64,000 bases of DNA, taken from Deltaproteobacteria bacterium UBA6106 (GTDB taxonomy: Bacteria > Desulfobacterota > Syntrophorhabdia > Syntrophorhabdales > Syntrophorhabdaceae). Location: assembly GCA_002428485.1 (NCBI GenBank), contig DIWM01000011.1, positions 70,469 to 134,468 of the forward strand, given 5' to 3'. Shown here piece by piece: positions 24,188 through 32,331 of this stretch; position 1 is the first letter of the stretch, and every line of letters starts with the position of its first letter. The position numbers and the translations under genes were made by a program. Below the pieces are notes generated by a model, which saw only the letters and a list, made by a program, of their open reading frames with translations, had not been told where the DNA came from and made no database searches.

Positions 24188-26389
24188 CTATTTGCCCGGT
24201 ATTTCGTCCCTCAGTCTTTCCCTCAAAAGCGTATACCGTTCCTGAGGTTTGTTGTTTCTCACGGCGATTGCAAGGGCCTTTTTTGTACCGATAAGGATAA
24301 CAAGTTTTTTCCCTCGTGTAACGCCGGTATAGAGGAGATTTCTCTGGAGAAGCATGTAATGCTGCGTAAGGACAGGCATGACAACAACGGGATATTCGCT
24401 CCCCTGCGACTTATGCACCGATATGGCGTAAGCAAGGACGACCTCGTCGAGTTCGGAAAAATCATATGAGACCAGCCTTCCGTCGTAGCTTACCCTCAGG
24501 TCCTGCATCTCCCTGTCAATAACCGCCACCCTCCCTATATCACCGTTATAGACATCCTTGTCGTAGTTGTTCCGTATCTGCATAACCTTATCGCCAACCC
24601 TGAACAGCTTGCCCCCCCTGGAGAGTTCCTCTTTTGAAGGGTTTAGCGCCTTTTGCAGCTCCACGTTGAGGTTCGCTACGCCCACAGTGCCCCGATGCAT
24701 CGGGGCAAGAACCTGAATATCGTCAAGGGGGTTATAACCGAATCTTGAAACCAACCCCTCTCTGCAGAGACTTATCACCTTTTCCAGTACCTTCTCGGGT
24801 TCCTCCACGGCAAAAAAGTAAAAATCCTTCAGGGATTCTCCGCTGTGGGCCATAAGCGGCATATCACCATTATTGATGCGGTGGGCATTCACAATGATCA
24901 TGCTCTGGCGCGACTGCCGGAATATCTCATTGAGCCTTATAACCTGAAAACAGCCCGAGTCAATGATATCCTTCAAAACATTTCCCGGGCCTACTGACGG
25001 CAACTGATCAATATCTCCGACAAGGACCAGGGTGGCGCCGACGGGCAATGCCTTGAGAAAATGGTGCATAAGCAGGGTGTCCACCATCGATACCTCATCG
25101 ACAACGACAAGGTCAGCTTCCAGAAGGTTTGTTTCGTTTCTTTTAAATCCGCCATCACCAGAAGGTCCTCCCGGGCTGTATTCGAGCAATCGATGAATGG
25201 TCTTCGCCTCCCTGCCGGTTGTCTCCGTGATCCTTTTTGCGGCCCTGCCGGTCGGCGCGGTGAGGAGAACCTTCAGCCTCATTTTACTATATACCCTGAT
25301 GATCGCATTGATGATGGTGGTTTTTCCCGTCCCGGGCCCCCCTGTAATAACCAACACTTTGCTGTTGACGGAGGCCTTCACCGCTTCCGACTGCCTTCCG
25401 GAAAGGGTGATGCCAAGATCTGCCTGAGCCCCTGCGGCGATCTCCTCAACGTCAACCAGCTTCAATTGCCTGGGACAGGAAATGATCTCTTTCATCCTGC
25501 CCGCTATCCCCGTCTCAGAGACATAAAAGGCAGAAAGGTAGACAGGCGCATCGGGAAGGGCATGATGGTTGCCGATGACGATCTTGTTCTGTGCGGCAAG
25601 GTTGCTCAGCGACGCGGGGATATCCTTTTCTTCTATCTCCAGGATGCCGCTGCACTTCCTTGCGAGTTCGCCGTAAGGGTAATACACGTGGCCATCGTCT
25701 GCAAGCCCCTGCAGGACGTACAATATGCCTGCCTCGATCCTTGCAGGAGAATCCTTCGGTATCCCCAGCTTTTCCGCTATCCTGTCGGCAGTTACAAAAC
25801 CTATGCCAAAGACGTCCATGGCAAGCCTGTAAGGGTTGTCGCGAACGACCTGAACGGAATCCCTCCCGTATTGCCGGTAGATCTTGACCGCGTAGGCAGG
25901 GCTTATGCCATGGCCCTGAAGAAATATCATTACATCCCGTATCTCTTTCTGATCCTCCCATGCCTTTCTGATCATATCTATTCTTTTCTCGCCGATGCCG
26001 GCGACCTCGCCCAGCCTATCAGGCTCGCGATCAATGACGGACAGCGTCTCCGCGCCAAAGGCCGAGACCAGCCTTTTCGCCATGACCGGGCCGATACCCT
26101 TTATCATCCCCGAGCCAAGATACCGCTCGATGCCTTTTACGGTTGCCGGGAGCACGGATTCATAGGACATCACCATGAACTGCTCGCCATAACGCGGATG
26201 ATTGCTGAAACGGCCTTTCAGCTTCAGGATCTCTCCCGGAGTAACAGAAAAAACCGTCCCCACTATAGTTACCAGGGCTCCCCTTCCCTGAACGCGCATC
26301 TTCGCTACGGTATAGTTATTTTCCTCGTTGAAATAGGTGATCTTTTCGATCTGGCCCTGGACCTCAAGAATGTTCTCATCCTTCAGCAT
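24188..26389 (-). CDS. recD2: RecD2-type ATP-dependent DNA helicase
   Basis: 733 residues: an N-terminal OB-like region (VQGQIEKITYFNEENNYTVA), tandem helix-hairpin-helix motifs (about 90-180, e.g. GSGMIKGIGPVMAKRLV), then superfamily 1B motor domains. Walker A is ITGGPGTGKTTII, Walker B LVVVDEVSMVD; motif III is LVLVGDIDQLPSVGPG, motif IV LNEIFRQS, and the C-terminal motif AYAISVHKSQGSEYP. It is the RecBCD-independent 5'-3' helicase form found in genomes lacking RecBC. The length fits the family (about 720-750). Single gene. Confidence 0.95.
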   Translation of the reverse strand: MLKDENILEVQGQIEKITYFNEENNYTVAKMRVQGRGALVTIVGTVFSVTPGEILKLKGRFSNHPRYGEQFMVMSYESVLPATVKGIERYLGSGMIKGIGPVMAKRLVSAFGAETLSVIDREPDRLGEVAGIGEKRIDMIRKAWEDQKEIRDVMIFLQGHGISPAYAVKIYRQYGRDSVQVVRDNPYRLAMDVFGIGFVTADRIAEKLGIPKDSPARIEAGILYVLQGLADDGHVYYPYGELARKCSGILEIEEKDIPASLSNLAAQNKIVIGNHHALPDAPVYLSAFYVSETGIAGRMKEIISCPRQLKLVDVEEIAAGAQADLGITLSGRQSEAVKASVNSKVLVITGGPGTGKTTIINAIIRVYSKMRLKVLLTAPTGRAAKRITETTGREAKTIHRLLEYSPGGPSGDGGFKRNETNLLEADLVVVDEVSMVDTLLMHHFLKALPVGATLVLVGDIDQLPSVGPGNVLKDIIDSGCFQVIRLNEIFRQSRQSMIIVNAHRINNGDMPLMAHSGESLKDFYFFAVEEPEKVLEKVISLCREGLVSRFGYNPLDDIQVLAPMHRGTVGVANLNVELQKALNPSKEELSRGGKLFRVGDKVMQIRNNYDKDVYNGDIGRVAVIDREMQDLRVSYDGRLVSYDFSELDEVVLAYAISVHKSQGSEYPVVVMPVLTQHYMLLQRNLLYTGVTRGKKLVILIGTKKALAIAVRNNKPQERYTLLRERLRDEIPGK

Positions 26390-26484
26390 GGTTAATAGTA
26401 TCCAAAATTTAGGAATATTGGAAGAGGAACATCATATCCGGTGACTTATCGTGGATGTTCTGGTAAACTGTCAACAGCCCGGCA

Positions 26485-26763
26485 ATGATACGTCATCTCT
26501 TGAAACAGTCCATCAGAAAACATAAGGATATGATCCTCGAGGAAGCAGGGCAGATCAACGGATTCATGAAGCTCCTCATGAAGCCGCGAAATACCGGGGC
26601 AGGCTGGACAAAACAGGAGAAGGCCCAGCTCAGGAAGCACCTGAAACGTTTATCTCTTTACGTTCCTGTGCTGATCATCTTTCTCGCCCCATTTGGCTCC
26701 CTCCTCATACCCGTCCTGGCAGAAATTCTCGATCGAAGGAAAAACAGGCGAACGGTGCCGTAA
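26485..26763 (+). CDS. Small LETM1-like membrane protein
   Basis: 92 residues. A basic, amphipathic N-terminal half (IRHLLKQSIRKHKDMILEEA) precedes a segment with one membrane helix (about 57-75) whose end, LAPFGSLLIPVLAEILDRR, resembles the LETM1 signature near its membrane span. No clear Shine-Dalgarno is seen; coding bias looks normal. Bacterial LETM1-like miniproteins are of unknown function. It precedes the cyclase-Rel pair by 55 bases and may share their transcript. Confidence 0.65.
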   Translation: MIRHLLKQSIRKHKDMILEEAGQINGFMKLLMKPRNTGAGWTKQEKAQLRKHLKRLSLYVPVLIIFLAPFGSLLIPVLAEILDRRKNRRTVP

Positions 26764-26818
26764 ATTCAGTCTTGTTATTTTTCCCTCCATACGATAATAT
26801 GAAAAACAGGGGGGATAC

Positions 26819-27796
26819 ATGAAGATAGGCATACTCATCGTCGATGACGAAGACGGGATAAGACGGTCGCTGGCAAGGCTTCTGAAGGAAGACGGGTATT
26901 TGGTTCAGGTAGCACGTGACGGTGAAGAGGCGCTTGGGATATTCGAAAAGGATCCTCACAATTTTGATATCGTTATCTGCGATCTTATCATGCCCGGTAT
27001 AGACGGGATCAAAACGATAGAAGGGATCAACAAGATCCACCAGGAAATAACAAAGATCATCCTCACGGGCTACGGGACGCTCGAATCATCAATCAAGGCT
27101 ATAGAGGCGGGGATCGACGGGTTTATTACGAAGCCCTTTGAGAACAAAGAGCTCAAGTGGAAGATCAGGGAATGCTATCTGAAAAGAAAGATGAAGCAAT
27201 TTATAGCGCCCGATATCTTCAACGAGCTCCTCAGGGAGCCTGCGCAGCTCGAGCCGAAAACGACATCCATTACAATACTCTTTTCAGACATCCGGGGGTT
27301 TACAGATCTCTCTACAAGAACATCTCCCCGGGATCTTGCCACATTGCTTAACAAGTACTATTTCCATCCCTTAAGCGAAGTCATTATTAAGCATAAAGGC
27401 ACCATCGATAAATATATAGGGGACGGCATTATGGCCCTTTTTGGGGCCCCGGTCCACCAGGACAACCACGAAGCAAATGCGGTGCTATGCGCGATCGAAA
27501 TGGTCAAAAAAACAGAGGAGCTCAACCAGGGCATTAAGATCGGGGTCGGCGTCTGCACGGGCCCTGTTATTGCCGGCGTTTTCGGTTCTGTAAGCAAAAA
27601 AGAGTATACGGCGCTGGGCATGCCTGTTAATATTGCCGCACGCCTTCAAAAACTTGCCACGCCCGGCGAGGTGGTCATCTCTCAGGAGACCAGGAAAAGA
27701 TTGGACGGTTCAATACCTTTTCAATATGTCGGCAAGCTTGCATTTGCCGAACCCTACGATTCTGTTCTATACTATAAATGGATAAAAGATGGTTAG
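26819..27796 (+). CDS. Response regulator with class III adenylate cyclase output domain
   Basis: 325 residues. The receiver domain (1-118) has the acidic pocket DDED and phospho-acceptor Asp55 (VICDLIMPG), Thr in ILTGYG and Lys in ITKPF. The cyclase domain (about 150-320) has both metal Asp residues: Asp157 in FSDIRGFTD and Asp202 in IGDGIMALFGAP. The transition-state Asn and Arg are in VNIAARLQ. The adenine-selecting position is Thr (EYTALG), as in class IIIb cyclases, so cAMP is likely, cGMP less so. GGGGG precedes the ATG weakly. It overlaps the rel gene by 8 bases. No partner histidine kinase is adjacent. Confidence 0.88.
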   Translation: MKIGILIVDDEDGIRRSLARLLKEDGYLVQVARDGEEALGIFEKDPHNFDIVICDLIMPGIDGIKTIEGINKIHQEITKIILTGYGTLESSIKAIEAGIDGFITKPFENKELKWKIRECYLKRKMKQFIAPDIFNELLREPAQLEPKTTSITILFSDIRGFTDLSTRTSPRDLATLLNKYYFHPLSEVIIKHKGTIDKYIGDGIMALFGAPVHQDNHEANAVLCAIEMVKKTEELNQGIKIGVGVCTGPVIAGVFGSVSKKEYTALGMPVNIAARLQKLATPGEVVISQETRKRLDGSIPFQYVGKLAFAEPYDSVLYYKWIKDG

Positions 27797-29924
27797 GATC
27801 AATGACATCGTCGATGAAATTTTAAAGTACAACCCCCAGGCTGATGTCGAAATACTGCAAAAGGCATACGTCTTCTCCGCGCAGGCCCACAAGGGCCAGA
27901 CAAGGCTGTCAGGCGAACCTTATCTTATCCATCCCCTTGAGGTAGCCTACACGCTGACGAGAATGAACCTCGACGTCCCAAGCGTCGTCTCAGGGCTTTT
28001 GCACGATACCCTTGAAGATTCCTACGTCAGCAAGGAAGAGATAGAAAAATATTTCGGCAATGAGATAGCTGAGCTTGTTGATGGCGTAACCAAGATCGGC
28101 AAGATCCCTCTCAAAACTTCGGAAGAGTCCAGGGTTGAAAATTTCAGGAAAATGATCCTCGCGATGAGCAAGGACATCAGGGTCATCCTGGTGAAACTCG
28201 CCGACAGATACCATAATATGCAAACTCTCAACTTCCTGTCAACGGAGAAGCAGATAGAGATCGCGAAGGAAACGATCGAGATCTATGCCCCGCTCGCTCA
28301 CAGGATCGGGATCGAATGGATGAAGGAAGAGCTTGAAGACACCTCTTTCAAATACCTGAAACCCGCAGAGTACCGGGTCATCGCCGACAAGATCGCGCGG
28401 AAGAAAAAAGAAAGGGATGAATATATCAGCGAAGTTATAGGGATCCTGAAAAAGAGATTTGAACAGTTTCACCTTAACGCCGAGATATCAGGGAGGGCAA
28501 AACGACTCTACAGCATCTACCGCAAGATGACTCAGGAGGCCCTTAATATTGACGATATTTACGATATCATTGCCTTCAGGGTTGTCGTCAACAACATAAA
28601 GGAATGTTACGAGGCGCTCGGCATCGTCCACGCCTTTTTCAAGCCCATCCCCGGAAAGTTCAGCGATTATATCGCCCTTCCGAAGGCCAATATGTATCAG
28701 TCGCTTCATACAAAGATCATCGGCCCCTACGGTGAAAAGATAGAGATCCAGATCAGGACCCATGAGATGCACAAAATCGCCGAGGAGGGCATCGCTGCGC
28801 ATTGGAAGTACAAAGAGGGGAAGGTGTTCGATGCAAAAGAGGATAAGATTTTCGCATGGCTGAGAAGGATCATAGAGTGGCAGCATGAGCTAAAAGATAA
28901 TAAAGAGTTCATGGAGATATTTAAAATCGACCTCTTTTCAGATGAGGTTTACGTATTCACACCCAAGGGAGATGTCAGAGACCTGCCCAAGGGGGCCACC
29001 CCTATAGATTTTGCCTACGCAATCCACTCGGAACTGGGGCACCGCTGTGTCGGCGCCAAGGTGAATGGGAAGCTCGTTCCCCTCCGTTATATTTTAAAAA
29101 GCGGGGACAGCGTTGAAATACTGACAAACCCTGCCCACAAACCAAGCAAAGACTGGCTCAATTCTGTTGTTACCTCCAAGGCAAAGACAAAGATCAGGCA
29201 GTGGATAAAGACCGAGCAGAGGGAGCAGAGCATTGAGCTCGGAAGGGCCTTGCTCGACAAAGAGCTGGCCAAGCACGACAGAAGCATCGCGAAGCTTCTC
29301 AAGTCAGGGGAGCTGCAAACCATATCAAAGGATTTCAGTCTTGAGACCGTTGAGGATCTCTTCGCAAGCGTAGGCTACGGGCTTTACACACCGCTGCAAG
29401 TCCTGGGCAAGATCATCCCGGAAAGCGAAAAACCGAGCAAGCTGAAGACGTTTATAAGCAGCTTCAAAAAAGGCAGGGACAGCGCTATCAAGGTGCAGGG
29501 GATCGAAGGGCTGGTCGTAAGGTTCGCAAAATGCTGCAATCCTATTCCCGGGGACAAGATCTTTGGTTTCATAACAAGGGGCCGCGGCTTAACAATACAC
29601 GTGGCAGATTGCCCAAATGTCCATACCTATGATGAGCAGAGAAAGGTTGAGGTGTCCTGGCAAATGAGTAAGGACTTTACCTATCCCGTAAGATTAAAGA
29701 TCGTCGGGAGCGACAGGAAGGGGCTTCTGTCCGACATAAGCTCGATCATGGCTTCCAACAAGGCAAATATTATCAGCGCCCAGGCCATGACCTATCCTGA
29801 CAGGTCGGCCGCGGGCATGTATGAAATCGAGATCGGGCACATGTCGCAATTGCAGAAGATCATCAAATCAATACAAAAAATTAAAGGCGTAAGGTCGGTA
29901 GAAAGGATCCGCGGAACAATATAG
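27789..29924 (+). CDS. rel: Bifunctional (p)ppGpp synthetase/hydrolase (RelA/SpoT)
   Basis: 711 residues with the full Rel layout: HD hydrolase (His72-Asp73 in LLHDTLEDS), synthetase (KRLYSIYRKM; DIIAFRVVV; DYIALPKANMYQSLHT), TGS (VYVFTPKGDVRDLPKGATPI), zinc-finger-like helical region (VRFAKCCNPIPGD) and ACT (VGSDRKGLLSDISSIM). The intact HDxxED suggests active hydrolysis as well as synthesis, as expected for a sole Rel enzyme. In the synthetase the usual PNGYQSLH reads ANMYQSLH. Its start lies within the last codons of the cyclase gene. Confidence 0.95.
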   Translation: MVRINDIVDEILKYNPQADVEILQKAYVFSAQAHKGQTRLSGEPYLIHPLEVAYTLTRMNLDVPSVVSGLLHDTLEDSYVSKEEIEKYFGNEIAELVDGVTKIGKIPLKTSEESRVENFRKMILAMSKDIRVILVKLADRYHNMQTLNFLSTEKQIEIAKETIEIYAPLAHRIGIEWMKEELEDTSFKYLKPAEYRVIADKIARKKKERDEYISEVIGILKKRFEQFHLNAEISGRAKRLYSIYRKMTQEALNIDDIYDIIAFRVVVNNIKECYEALGIVHAFFKPIPGKFSDYIALPKANMYQSLHTKIIGPYGEKIEIQIRTHEMHKIAEEGIAAHWKYKEGKVFDAKEDKIFAWLRRIIEWQHELKDNKEFMEIFKIDLFSDEVYVFTPKGDVRDLPKGATPIDFAYAIHSELGHRCVGAKVNGKLVPLRYILKSGDSVEILTNPAHKPSKDWLNSVVTSKAKTKIRQWIKTEQREQSIELGRALLDKELAKHDRSIAKLLKSGELQTISKDFSLETVEDLFASVGYGLYTPLQVLGKIIPESEKPSKLKTFISSFKKGRDSAIKVQGIEGLVVRFAKCCNPIPGDKIFGFITRGRGLTIHVADCPNVHTYDEQRKVEVSWQMSKDFTYPVRLKIVGSDRKGLLSDISSIMASNKANIISAQAMTYPDRSAAGMYEIEIGHMSQLQKIIKSIQKIKGVRSVERIRGTI

Positions 29925-29937
29925 CAAATAAATAACA

Positions 29938-30150
29938 GCTCATGGCTCTTGGCTCATGGCTGATAGCGGCACAATAGCCAATACAACAGGAATCGCCAAT
30001 CACCAATAACCAAAGGGAACCTTTTCTTATTTGCCTTTGTTTGTGTATTCGGTCATTGGTTATTGGGTATTAACTGGTGATTGGAATTTGGTTATTGGTG
30101 ATTCAGCTTTTGCGGTGAGCTGCATTTCTGGGTATGAACTAGCCCTGATG
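29938..30150. repeat. Word-repeat palindrome between rel and rpmB
   Basis: Outer words AGCTCATGGCTCTTGGCTCA (29938 onward) and GCGGTGAGCTGC (30114 onward). Inner words CCAATCACCAATAACC (29996 onward) and GGTTATTGGTGATT (about 30090-30105) are reverse complements. The genes on both sides converge on it. Confidence 0.65.
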
Positions 30151-30201
30151 CTTGCCCGTGAAAGTCTATTTGCGGCGGGGAAGATGGGGATTTTTCTGGC
30201 T

Positions 30202-30393
30202 TCAGAGCGCCTTCTGAAAATTACCTTTTTTTATACATCTGGTGCAGATCTTTGCCTTTTTCGTTGCCCCGTCCTTGACGATCCTGACAGTCTGCAAATT
30301 GGGCAACCACTCCCGTCTCGTTTTGTTATTTGCGTGGCTTACGTTGTGGCCAACCTGCTTACCTTTGCCACATATCTCACAAACCCTTGCCAT
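30202..30393 (-). CDS. rpmB: 50S ribosomal protein L28
   Basis: 63 residues starting MARVCEICGKGKQVGHNVSH. This is the short L28 form with two zinc-binding Cys pairs (CEIC near the N-terminus, CTRC near the C-terminus) and the core RREWLPNLQTVRI. It binds 23S rRNA in the large subunit. GGAGG lies 6 bases before the ATG at 30393; the frame stays open to 30492 but the promoter lies in that extension. The Cys-containing form suggests a zinc-replete paralogue; no second copy is in the window. Confidence 0.93.
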   Translation of the reverse strand: MARVCEICGKGKQVGHNVSHANNKTRREWLPNLQTVRIVKDGATKKAKICTRCIKKGNFQKAL

Positions 30394-30449
30394 AAATGCC
30401 TCCGATAAAATATCCCTTCTGACATGCAAAATCTTTATCAAGGATATGC

Positions 30450-30479
30450 ATTTTACCCATTTCGTTGCTGCAATGTCAA
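30450..30479 (-). promoter_or_regulatory. rpmB: Sigma-70-like promoter of rpmB
   Basis: On the minus strand: TTGACA (30479-30474), 18-base spacer, TAAAAT (30455-30450). It lies 57 bases before the rpmB start, a good position. Confidence 0.6.
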
Positions 30480-30774
30480 TATATTTCAACAATATAACCG
30501 CAAAGAGGCATATCCCGGGGAATCCGTCTCATTTTCACAAAACCCGAGGGAACGCTCAGAAAGACTAATAAAGATGATGTATTAGGGAACGATTTTATCA
30601 GTATCCGGCAAAGGCTTGCGAATACTTGGCGTATCCGAGGAACAGATCATCATGCATGTAAGGCATTAAAGAAGTAAATTATTTTAATAATCATTAGATA
30701 CATTAGGTTTTTTCTGCTGCATCCTCAGTGGGCAAAATACAATGAAAGGCCAAGAAATTGTATAGTTGGAAACA

Positions 30775-30828
30775 TCTTTCTACAACTTTTCAACAGGTAT
30801 TGCACAATTTATGTGGAAAAACCAAAGA
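30775..30828. repeat. Copy of a 53-base motif with a DnaA-box-like site
   Basis: TCTTTCTACAACTTTTC... followed by ...TATGTGGAAAAACC. It aligns with 58037-58088 over its whole length (about three-quarters identical by eye). TGTGGAAAA is the reverse complement of TTTTCCACA, which fits the DnaA-box pattern TTWTNCACA. Confidence 0.45.
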
Positions 30829-30832
30829 CAAC

Positions 30833-31005
30833 TCATGGCTCATAGCGCATGGCAAGCCAGATACTGGATGCTCGATGCCGGCAATAGAATGTCCCCTTCT
30901 CGGTACACAAGCTTCAATGAATCACTAATACCCAATAACCAAACAAAAATTTCCCGGCGTGATTTTGCTTTTGTGCATTAGGTCATTGGTTATTGGTTAG
31001 GGGAT
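30833..31005. repeat. Word-repeat inverted element upstream-side of DUF192 3' end
   Basis: CTCATGGCTCATAGCGCATG at 30833 is followed by AATCACTAATACCCAATAAC (about 30918) and the reverse-complementary TTAGGTCATTGGTTATTGG (about 30979-30997). The right arm ends against the stop codon of the DUF192 gene. Confidence 0.6.
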
Positions 31006-31506
31006 ATTGAAAAACCGTGCCTGCGTTCCAGCCTTGATTCCGCACTGTCTTGCCTTCCCTGCGTTCACTTCGAGGACATATCTGGCAGGATGGAGCGAGC
31101 TGATCGTTGTTGCGTCCCTGGGCCGGGCTGCGTGGAAAACACCAACAACTTTACGTTTTGAATTCAAAAAGATCATATCAAGGGAAATAAAGGTGTTTTT
31201 CATCCAGAAGTACCGGATATCATCATCGTTGTAGAGAAAAAGCATGCCGCCATTGTCGGGAAGCTTCTCCCTGAACATCAGGCCCCTCTCGTGTTCTTCC
31301 GGAGTAATGGCAAGCTCGACGTTGAAGCTGCACGTCGTTCTCCCGCCATCATTATAAAAAGTTATCCGGCGCTCGCCGGCGCTCGCCGCGTAGAAACATC
31401 CCGACGAGATAACACACACAATAAACGTGAGCACAACCGGGAAAGAAAATAAAATATTCCCGTTCGATCGTTCAGCGCCCTGCATCCTGCGCCCTGCGCA
31501 CTGCAC
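30997..31506 (-). CDS. DUF192 family exported protein
   Basis: 169 residues. An N-terminal hydrophobic signal (about 16-36) leads to the DUF192 domain: FNVELAITPEEHERGLMFRE, GMLFLYNDDDIRYFWMKNTF (core FWMKNT), LDMIFLNSKRKVVGV and a C-terminal YVLEVNAGKARQCGI. The family is of unknown function, usually exported. GTG at 31506 is favoured: AGGAGA lies 9 bases upstream within the end of the DedA gene. An ATG at 31530 overlapping DedA is the alternative. The first codons are a GCGCAGGGCGCAGGATGCAG word repeat, suggesting the N-terminus was extended by repeat DNA. Confidence 0.85.
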   Translation of the reverse strand: MQCAGRRMQGAERSNGNILFSFPVVLTFIVCVISSGCFYAASAGERRITFYNDGGRTTCSFNVELAITPEEHERGLMFREKLPDNGGMLFLYNDDDIRYFWMKNTFISLDMIFLNSKRKVVGVFHAARPRDATTISSLHPARYVLEVNAGKARQCGIKAGTQARFFNIP

Positions 31507-31513
31507 CCTTTTT

Positions 31514-32158
31514 CTATCTCCTGCGCTCATTGTGCTGACGGATAAACTCTATGATACCGGGCAAAATTGATATAAAAATGATCACAAAGATCACGATGGT
31601 AAAGTTATGTTTAACGATGGGTATGTTCCCGAAAAAGAATCCTGCAAAGACACAGGCTGCGATCCAGGCAATACCGCCGATAATATTATAACTAATGAAG
31701 CGCAGGTAGGTCATGCTCCCGATCCCGGCGACAAAAGGGGCAAAGGTCCTGATAATAGGGACAAACCTGGCTATAATGATCGTTTTGCCTCCGTATTTTT
31801 CATAAAACTGGTGGGTGCGGTCCAGATACTCCTTATTTAACAGACGGACGTTTTCCTTATGAAATATCTTCGGGCCTATATAATCACCTATCCAGTAGTT
31901 CGCCGTATCCCCCAGAATGGCGGCAATGGAAAGGAGGATGAAGAGCCACATCACATCCAGGTCCCCTTTCGCAGCAAAGGTGCCTGCGGCAAAAAGCAGT
32001 GAATCACCCGGCAAAAGCGGGGTTACAACAAGGCCTGTTTCGCAAAAGATGATGAGAAAAAGTATCAGGTAGGTCCAGATGCCGTAGGCCTGGATTATTG
32101 CACTTAAATGCACGTCAATGTGTATGACAAAATCGAAAACGGTCTTTAAGAATTCCAC
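31514..32158 (-). CDS. DedA family inner-membrane protein
   Basis: 214 residues with four to five membrane segments. DedA hallmarks: FCETGLVVTPLLPGDSLLFA (with the E and PGD), GDTANYWIGDYIG, and the basic loop RFVPIIRTFAPFVAGIGSM. DedA proteins are proton-coupled lipid-carrier flippases (UPT/PopT types) or needed for membrane homeostasis. It lies upstream of the DUF192 gene and overlaps or abuts it, so the two are probably cotranscribed. Confidence 0.93.
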   Translation of the reverse strand: MEFLKTVFDFVIHIDVHLSAIIQAYGIWTYLILFLIIFCETGLVVTPLLPGDSLLFAAGTFAAKGDLDVMWLFILLSIAAILGDTANYWIGDYIGPKIFHKENVRLLNKEYLDRTHQFYEKYGGKTIIIARFVPIIRTFAPFVAGIGSMTYLRFISYNIIGGIAWIAACVFAGFFFGNIPIVKHNFTIVIFVIIFISILPGIIEFIRQHNERRR

Positions 32159-32331
32159 CTGCTCTCCTTGTAAGGGGTATCATATCAGGCTGTATACTAC
32201 AATGATACGGGGGCATAGTCAAATGCTGATGGCTCACGGCTCATAGCGAGAAAAATTTTGCTCTTTTCTGATCCATTATAAAATGCCGATTGGAAAGATT
32301 GTTCATAAACTGGTATGATGTTGTCCTCACG

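Larger units (their letters stand above)
30394..30996. other. 603-base intergenic region: rpmB promoter, DnaA-box-like repeat, word repeats
   Basis: Reading left to right: the rpmB promoter (30450-30479, minus), a stretch to about 30770 with nothing recognisable, a DnaA-box-like 53-base repeat (30775-30828), and an inverted word-repeat element (30833-31005). A frame at 30766-30981 and others here have no ribosome site or homology and are not called. Confidence 0.6.

Noticed and set aside
25061..26395. A 444-codon open frame on the plus strand inside recD2
   Set aside because: It is antisense to a fully conserved RecD2; its translation has no recognisable domain. High-GC codon structure of the real gene leaves this frame open by chance.
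30766..30981. Short open frame beginning METSFYNFSTG
   Set aside because: It is translated repeat DNA (DnaA-box-like motif plus word repeats). The resemblance to the lipoprotein N-terminus at 58034 is at the DNA repeat level.
29938..31005. CRISPR array suspected from repeated words
   Set aside because: Words are adjacent variants without regular unique spacers, and no cas genes occur in the window.
32159..32331. Thiamine (TPP) riboswitch before thiL
   Set aside because: No THI-box segments recognised in the 170-base leader, only a repeat-like stretch.
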